Source: a virus
DNA length: 26,422 nt
Virus record (IMG/VR): IMGVR_UViG_3300042923_000955
Span: 1 to 26,422 of that record
Strand: one strand, 5' to 3'
Shown piece by piece: positions 22,869 to 26,422 of this stretch; within the stretch, counting starts at the first letter, position 1, and every line of letters begins with the position of its first letter. Under the pieces are notes generated by a model. It was not told the origin of the DNA. It searched no databases and saw only the letters and a program-made list of their open reading frames with translations. A program made the position numbers and the translations under genes.

Positions 22869-22917
22869 GGAGTCATAGCCTTGACCGGGGCTATTTCATT
22901 TTATATCTTTTTTCAGG
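22863..22917 (+). repeat. Dispersed bipartite repeat, right copy
   Basis: TAGAATGGAGT (22863-22873), 33 bases, CTTTTTTCAGG (22907-22917), matching 1694-1748 in both 11-mers and in spacing. Here the first 11-mer contains the -10 box. Confidence 0.5.
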
Positions 22918-22944
22918 CCCACTCTCCTTGAGGGTGGGTTATTT
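22875..22944 (+). other. Two hairpins in the tRNA leader
   Basis: ATAGCC (22875-22880) with GGCTAT (22889-22894), followed by TTCATTTT; and CCCACTCT (22918-22925) with AGGGTGGG (22931-22938), followed by TTATTTT. Both look like weak terminators ahead of the tRNA. Confidence 0.5.
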
Positions 22945-22945
22945 T

Positions 22946-23019
22946 GTACCTTTAGCTCAGTTGGTTAGAGCAGACGGCTCATAACCGTCCGGTCGTAGGT
23001 TCGAATCCTACAAGGTACA
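22946..23019 (+). tRNA. tRNA with CAU anticodon (tRNA-Met, or tRNA-Ile2)
   Basis: 74-nt full cloverleaf: acceptor GTACCTT (22946-22952) with AAGGTAC (23012-23018), discriminator A; a normal D arm; anticodon stem GACGG/CCGTC around CTCATAA, anticodon at 22980-22982; T arm GTAGG-TTCGAAT-CCTAC. CCA is not encoded (A is followed by TAG). CAU could be elongator Met or lysidine-modified Ile. It may be phage-borne or a host tRNA beside the prophage; the missing CCA leans toward the former. Confidence 0.93.
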
Positions 23020-23028
23020 TAGAAGAAT

Positions 23029-23051
23029 CCCTTACTCTTTTTGAGTAGGGG
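23029..23051. terminator. Bidirectional terminator between tRNA and minus-strand operon
   Basis: CCCTTACTC (23029-23037), loop TTTTT, GAGTAGGGG (23043-23051), one wobble. It overlaps the last codons and stop of the convergent HEPN-like gene. Confidence 0.7.
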
Positions 23052-23628
23052 TATTTATATTAATTAGATGTGACGCATGGCTCATCAATTCTTTAGCAAA
23101 ATCCTTTTTGTTTATATTGATATTCACAGTCTTAAATTCATCATAATTGTTTGTAGAAAAGCCGTAAGAAGTAGAGTATTTTTCAAATGTAATATTAATT
23201 ATAAGCTTATCATCTTCAATGCCTACTAAGTTTTTATACTTAGTATTTATTTTTTCCTCTACAGTTCGATGTAAAATACTTCCTTGGTGGAATAATTTAC
23301 ATCTGATATTATATATAATGAAACCATCAAGTTGATTTATGTTTTGAAAAACATCATCATCGTCAATACCTTCAATATGAGGATTCTGATATTTAAATAT
23401 ATATTCGTTATACCACTTTATATATCTTTTACCTACAACACCTTTGTTTTTTTCTGTATCTTTTCGAAAATAAGGATAGTGATACTGTCCCATTAAATCA
23501 GGTATTGAAAGACTGCAAAAGAAAGCTGCGTCAATTGCTTCTTTTGCAAGTGCATCTTCAATAATGGATGCTAATTTTTTTATAGATTCTAATATCTCAA
23601 TGTCTTTAGAAGTCTTGGCTTTTTTCAT
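23032..23628 (-). CDS. HEPN-like protein with RX4H motif, candidate abortive-infection effector
   Basis: 198 aa, ATG after TAAGGAG, which overlaps the TAA of the lipoprotein gene, so it is translated in tandem with it. The N-terminal half is helical (DIEILESIKKLASIIEDALAKEAIDAAFF, shortened: DIEILESIKKLAS), with FFCSLSIPDLMGQYHYPYF and GKRYIKWYNEYIFKY. IIYNIRCKLFHQGS carries Arg109-x4-His114, the RX4-6H pattern of HEPN domains, many of which are toxin or defence ribonucleases. The C-terminal half is beta-rich (KLIINITFEKYSTSYGFST). It is AT-rich compared with the late genes. The HEPN call rests on one motif and its helical context; catalysis is not shown. Confidence 0.75.
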   Translation of the reverse strand: MKKAKTSKDIEILESIKKLASIIEDALAKEAIDAAFFCSLSIPDLMGQYHYPYFRKDTEKNKGVVGKRYIKWYNEYIFKYQNPHIEGIDDDDVFQNINQLDGFIIYNIRCKLFHQGSILHRTVEEKINTKYKNLVGIEDDKLIINITFEKYSTSYGFSTNNYDEFKTVNININKKDFAKELMSHASHLININTPTQKE

Positions 23629-23638
23629 AATAATCTCC

Positions 23639-24808
23639 TTATTTCACTCTTAAAGTATCGCCCGGGTACAACATGTAATTGTTCGGATCGATGCCGTTTA
23701 ATTCATAAAGTGTTTCCACTGAAATACCAACACGTGCAGCTATTTCTGGAGGACCTTCACCAGCTTGTACGGTTGTATATTCTTCAACAGATTGAGATGG
23801 AGCACTATAACTCTCGTATGTTTGTTCCTGACTACTTACTGGAGGTTCAGCAGGTTGGACGCTTTCTTCCGAATAGACAGCAACACTTTCTGATGAGTAA
23901 GTTTGCGATTCTGCGGCAGTAGAACCAAATGGTGATTCTGTTAATTCCAAAGAAGCCGCCTTAGCATATTTTTCCACCAATTCTTGCGGTAGTTGCCCAT
24001 TAAATTGCATCAACACTAGTTCATCTTCGTTAACAGCAGTGTAGGAGAACAGCATTGCTGAATCTTTTCCAAGATCATCATAATATTTTTTAGTCGCTTT
24101 TAAGTCATCTACATTATCAAAAGTTAGTAAGCGAGCGTTTTGCTGCTCTTCTTCGATATCAGTTTCAATTAAAGAAAATATTTTCGCGCTTGTAGCCGAC
24201 ATAGGGGCAATGCCAAAATCTTCTTTAGTCATATCCCGTGGGTTGTAAACTACAAGTGATTGCTGAGTGAATGTCTCAATGATATCATCCAAATCAGTGG
24301 CTGCTTGTTCAGAGGATGAAGTTGTTTGCTCTGTGGATGATGAGCTTGATTCTGGTTCCTTATTCTTCGTGTATGGCTTCAAAATAAGCTTTTGCGCATC
24401 TGAATCGTCTTTATTCTTTTTTTCGTCCGGTGTGAACACTATATTTTCATCGTCTTTTGAAACAATGTAATAAACAAAAGCGTCTTCATCATCTGTATCT
24501 TGAATTTTGATCGTGTCTTCTTCTAAAACGTACTCAAGTTTATAGCTCATTTGATCTATGAGTTGTTTTGCTAAATCCTCACCTAATTGTTCCCATTCAT
24601 CTTTTGCATTCGATGTCATGCTGTCAGTATCAACAGATACAGACATTATGTGATCAGAGAAAGATAAAATTAAATTTGGTTCATCTTCGCTCGAAGATTC
24701 TGCAATCCAATCATTTGCTTTCAAATCTTCTGTTGTAATCTTTTTGCCACAAGCGGTTAGAAAGAAAATAGCAATTACAGCAAAAACACCTAAACTAATC
24801 TTTTTCAT
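23639..24808 (-). CDS. Surface lipoprotein with C-terminal LysM
   Basis: 389 aa, ATG after AGGGGGAT. A lipoprotein signal peptide (MKKISLGVFAVIAIFFLTAC, lipobox LTAC, Cys20) anchors it outside the membrane. Residues 22-145 form an acidic beta-rich domain (NLILSFSDHIMSVSVDTDSM). A Ser-rich linker (about 148-168) precedes a second domain with KIFSLIETDIEEEQQNARLLTF and ELVLMQFNGQLPQELVEKYA. A second Ser/Glu-rich linker (300-340) leads to a LysM (VQAGEGPPEIAARVGI, LYELNGIDPNNYMLYPGDTL) that binds peptidoglycan glycans. Lysogen-expressed lipoproteins of Gram-positive phages (Ltp of TP-J34) block DNA entry of related phages; that is the leading idea here, not a proven one. Confidence 0.88.
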   Translation of the reverse strand: MKKISLGVFAVIAIFFLTACGKKITTEDLKANDWIAESSSEDEPNLILSFSDHIMSVSVDTDSMTSNAKDEWEQLGEDLAKQLIDQMSYKLEYVLEEDTIKIQDTDDEDAFVYYIVSKDDENIVFTPDEKKNKDDSDAQKLILKPYTKNKEPESSSSSTEQTTSSSEQAATDLDDIIETFTQQSLVVYNPRDMTKEDFGIAPMSATSAKIFSLIETDIEEEQQNARLLTFDNVDDLKATKKYYDDLGKDSAMLFSYTAVNEDELVLMQFNGQLPQELVEKYAKAASLELTESPFGSTAAESQTYSSESVAVYSEESVQPAEPPVSSQEQTYESYSAPSQSVEEYTTVQAGEGPPEIAARVGISVETLYELNGIDPNNYMLYPGDTLRVK

Positions 24809-24824
24809 GTTTATCCCCCTAAAC

Positions 24825-25025
24825 CTATTTGAAAATATCCCATATACTAAACGTTGTTTTTCTATAAATCTTTGTTTTTGTTGATTTTATAGGTGATTTA
24901 GCAAATCCCATACCTTTCTTTCCATAACCGGTGATTACCGCTTTTTTGATTTTCCGTTTTGCTTTCCCAGTAGTTCTAGCCTTAAAACTTTTCTTAACAC
25001 TCGGTTTTCTAAGACCTACTTTCAT
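24825..25025 (-). CDS. Small very basic protein (KARTTGK type)
   Basis: 66 aa, ATG after AGAGGTT. About one third of residues are Lys or Arg; it begins MKVGLRKPSVKKSFKARTTG and contains GYGKKGMGFAKSPIKSTKTK and a hydrophobic end FSIWDIFK. Similar basic sequences occur as free proteins or as N-termini of larger proteins in low-GC Firmicutes and their phages; the function is unknown to me. It is 16 bp upstream of the lipoprotein gene in the same direction and is probably the first gene of that operon. RNA or DNA binding is possible from charge alone. Confidence 0.75.
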   Translation of the reverse strand: MKVGLRKPSVKKSFKARTTGKAKRKIKKAVITGYGKKGMGFAKSPIKSTKTKIYRKTTFSIWDIFK

Positions 25026-25054
25026 TTTTTAACCTCTTTTCATATTTTTATTCT

Positions 25055-25060
25055 ATTGTA
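25055..25060 (-). promoter_or_regulatory. -10 box of the lipoprotein-HEPN operon
   Basis: On the minus strand TACAAT lies about 30 nt before the 66-aa gene. The -35 is not convincing, and the upstream sequence is the terminator of the previous operon. Confidence 0.35.
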
Positions 25061-25062
25061 TC

Positions 25063-25096
25063 AAAAAAGCCCTATCATAAGATAGAACTTTTTTTC
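25063..25096 (-). terminator. Terminator of the SOS-type operon
   Basis: On the minus strand AAGTTCTATC, loop TTAT, GATAGGGCTT, then T's; the stem has 10 pairs with two wobbles. T's also follow on the plus strand. Confidence 0.7.
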
Positions 25097-25137
25097 TGTG
25101 GTGGCTATACTGTTCTTGCACGATATAAGGTAGTCAA

Positions 25138-25422
25138 TTATTTTGAAGAGCTAGGCCCGACCACCGAGTTATTATTTAGTGATTCAAATTCTATCATGAT
25201 TTTTGTCTTACCAATCACCGAATACTTACGGACTACAAACTGTTTCCTACAATTATATTCACCAGCAACGACAATTCTCATATCTTCATCGACATCTGCT
25301 AAAAAGTTCAAACTATGTGCAACAATTAAGCAGTTCACTCCATCAAGCGAGAATCGCACCAAAGGGGTCTTGCTCATCTCCAATATACGTATCTTTGATA
25401 CATAACCTTTCATCGATTTCAT
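25138..25422 (-). CDS. Small OB-fold-like protein, last gene of the SOS-type operon
   Basis: 94 aa from the ATG at 25422, chosen because TGGAGG lies 8 nt upstream; a longer frame to 25449 lacks such a site. The beta-rich run KGYVSKIRILEMSKTPLVRFSLDG, NCLIVAHSLNFLADVDEDMRIVVAGEY and FVVRKYSVIG looks like a five-stranded OB fold, as in small single-strand-DNA-binding proteins; this is a judgement from strand pattern only. It overlaps the preceding gene by 80 nt in another frame, so the two are surely co-expressed. Confidence 0.7.
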   Translation of the reverse strand: MKSMKGYVSKIRILEMSKTPLVRFSLDGVNCLIVAHSLNFLADVDEDMRIVVAGEYNCRKQFVVRKYSVIGKTKIMIEFESLNNNSVVGPSSSK

Positions 25423-25609
25423 AACAATCGCCTCCATAGCGTTGTACATAATAGTAACAATCTGTTTTGCCTAAAGTGATAGCAACATAAAACTCGACAC
25501 ATTTTCCGCCGAATAATGCTTCCTGTGATTCAGAAATAGAGTCAGGAAATTCATTTATAAACTCGGAATAGGATAAATAGCCTTGCTCGTATTGGCTGAT
25601 GATATTCAT
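25343..25609 (-). CDS. Unknown 88-aa acidic protein of the SOS-type operon
   Basis: ATG at 25609-25607 shares its A with the TGA of the YolD-like gene, so translation is coupled. A helical N-terminus (IISQYEQGYLSYSEFINEFPDS) is followed by CVEFYVAITLGKTDCYYYVQRYGGDCYEIDE. Three Cys residues are present but no zinc pattern. The last 80 nt overlap the next gene. No family is recognised. Confidence 0.65.
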   Translation of the reverse strand: MNIISQYEQGYLSYSEFINEFPDSISESQEALFGGKCVEFYVAITLGKTDCYYYVQRYGGDCYEIDERLCIKDTYIGDEQDPFGAILA

Positions 25610-25962
25610 CACACATCAAACCACTTTTTCTCATAATAGAAATCTATATTTCGAATTTCACCATATTCTATGAGGGTAGATCCGATATAGATTCCCAAAT
25701 CATTATGACCAGACAGAAATCCAGTTATATCAGGCATAAATTTCCCTAACAGAGTGTAATTTAGTTGTACCGCTAACTTTTTGTGTTTCATAAGCGCTTC
25801 TTGAAGAAACTTTCCTATTTCTTCTTCATCCATTTCTGGTTTAGGAGGGCATACATAAGCTAACTCTTTGTCAACTCTATCAATATCGGTTGTATGTTCA
25901 GACAAGAAGAATCCTATCCACTTTAATTTTTTGCGATCCTCATAAGGTTTAATCATTCCCAT
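25609..25962 (-). CDS. YolD-like protein, DNA-damage inducible
   Basis: 117 aa from ATG at 25962 (TAAGGAGTGAT upstream); GTG at 25971 lies inside that site. It begins MGMIKPYEDRKKLKWIGFFLSEHT, the YolD opening (DR..KW..F.L.EH), and has AVQLNYTLLGKFMPDITGF and IEYGEIRNIDFYYEKKWFDV in place of the family's second half. YolD-like proteins usually accompany UvrX/UmuC-like Y-family polymerases under LexA control. The LexA-type box in the promoter fits, but no polymerase gene follows here. Confidence 0.75.
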   Translation of the reverse strand: MGMIKPYEDRKKLKWIGFFLSEHTTDIDRVDKELAYVCPPKPEMDEEEIGKFLQEALMKHKKLAVQLNYTLLGKFMPDITGFLSGHNDLGIYIGSTLIEYGEIRNIDFYYEKKWFDV

Positions 25963-25983
25963 AATTATCACTCCTTACGAAAA

Positions 25984-26012
25984 AGTATACGAACGTTCGT
26001 TCTCTTTGTAAA
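25984..26012 (-). promoter_or_regulatory. SOS promoter: TTTACA-17-TATACT with LexA/DinR box in the spacer
   Basis: On the minus strand TTTACA (26012-26007) and TATACT (25989-25984) are 17 bp apart. The spacer carries GAACGTTCGTTC (25991-26002), i.e. GAAC-N4-GTTC, the core of the Gram-positive LexA box. The YolD-like gene starts about 22 bp downstream of the -10. Confidence 0.85.
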
Positions 26013-26276
26013 GCGAACAGAATTATAAATTTAAAATTAGAATGGATAGAAACATCTAAAATTTCTGGTGATAGTTTTGGTGATAGTGAATCTAAATATA
26101 AGAAAAGTTAGAAACAAAAAATACTAATGAAAGTACTGATATTAAAGGGTTTTGGTAAATGGGAAACAATAGGAAATGGGGAAGAGGTACAAGAAAAACA
26201 TGTTCGCCTTACTTGGCAAACCAGGTTTTGAAGATCTTGCAAAAGAATTGAACGAACGTCTATAATTCGATAAAGA
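26013..26276. other. Non-coding or remnant region at the right end
   Basis: No full gene is seen. TGGTGATAGT occurs twice (26066-26075, 26078-26087) inside an open frame ISGDSFGDSESKYKKS that has no start and could be the end of a lost gene. A 34-codon frame (26127-26231, [20 protein letters not shown]) and a short frame ending [12 protein letters not shown] (TAA at 26263-26265) overlap in different phases, as in a decayed gene. Confidence 0.45.
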
Positions 26277-26320
26277 AACGCCTTGAGCCAGTCTGATTGG
26301 CTCAAGGCGTTGTTTTATTT
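26277..26320. terminator. Strong 14-bp terminator
   Basis: AACGCCTTGAGCCA (26277-26290), 7-nt loop, TGGCTCAAGGCGTT (26298-26311), then GTTTTATTTT; TTTCTTTAT follows in the other direction. It may serve both strands. Confidence 0.8.
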
Positions 26321-26358
26321 TCGTATTTGTTGTGCTACTAGATCGTTGGGCCAATAAA

Positions 26359-26422
26359 TCAGCGGTCTTCTTTTAATCCCCAAAGCAACGCAGCAGACAA
26401 TAGTCCAAAGATACAGGTTTGA
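26359..26422 (-). CDS. Possible 3' end of a minus-strand membrane-protein gene
   Basis: In one minus frame the last 64 bp read TCIFGLLSAALLWGLKEDR and stop (TGA at 26361-26359), like the end of a hydrophobic protein, followed 48 bp later by the terminator. A second minus frame stays open to 26315 (ending LVAQQIRK). The window ends before either can be judged. Confidence 0.3.
   Translation of the reverse strand, partial: QTCIFGLLSAALLWGLKEDR

Noticed and set aside
26251-26262. Second LexA box at GAACGAACGTCT
   Set aside because: It lacks the GAAC-N4-GTTC symmetry.
1-26422. CRISPR array, insertion sequence or transposase
   Set aside because: No regularly spaced identical repeats and no transposase-like frame were seen on either strand.

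Overview
The window is the late (right-hand) part of a siphovirus prophage, plus a cargo region, in a low-GC Firmicute. An Enterococcus-type host is the best guess. The basis is an ArpU-family late regulator, GGAGG-type ribosome sites, frequent TTG/GTG starts, and a head module (minor capsid proteins 1, 2 and 3, a P2 N-like capsid, a PBSX-type portal, an XkdF-like protease) ordered as in Listeria A118-like and enterococcal temperate phages. No integrase, CI repressor or replication gene is inside the window, so the species and the prophage ends cannot be fixed.

Layout. 1-1000: the tail of the early region, with a disrupted metallopeptidase and two small membrane proteins. 1097-1513: the ArpU-like activator. 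1514-1948: a gene-free but feature-rich late leader. It holds three TGGCGGT heptamers exactly 11 bp apart around a TATAAT, a structured RNA with CU-rich (anti-Shine-Dalgarno) segments, a terminator, a 73-nt tRNA-like element and a second terminator. 1949-2500: a self-contained moron gene. 2566-8893: terS, terL, portal, MuF-like protein, XkdF-like protease with a nested scaffold start, and major capsid. An antisense 68-aa membrane-protein gene (6605-6811) sits between the MuF and protease genes. 8914-12312: head-tail connectors, tail tube, tail chaperones. 12305-20904: tape measure, an enlarged Dit, a 1237-aa Tal/receptor-binding protein and a small protein. 20960-22514: lysis (holin, unknown 84-aa protein, amidase with a probable internal start).

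22515-22945 has no convincing gene and is dense in hairpins. It contains a promoter that reads toward a tRNA with a CAU anticodon (22946-23019). From 23032 to 25962 all genes are on the minus strand and form two groups. The first is a basic 66-aa protein, a LysM lipoprotein and a HEPN-like RX4H protein, tightly spaced. The second, a YolD-like gene and two small overlapping genes, is driven by a textbook promoter (TTTACA-17-TATACT) with a LexA/DinR-type box inside the spacer. The right end has ORF remnants and a strong terminator.

How it works together: ArpU probably activates the leader promoter, and RNA polymerase must read through at least two leader terminators to reach terS. Several other terminators overlap stop codons (or, in one case, lie inside a coding region) in the late operon and would grade the output of its segments. 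The best candidates for undescribed biology are the antisense membrane gene with a sequestered ribosome site, the leader RNA, the lipoprotein-HEPN operon and the stand-alone moron.
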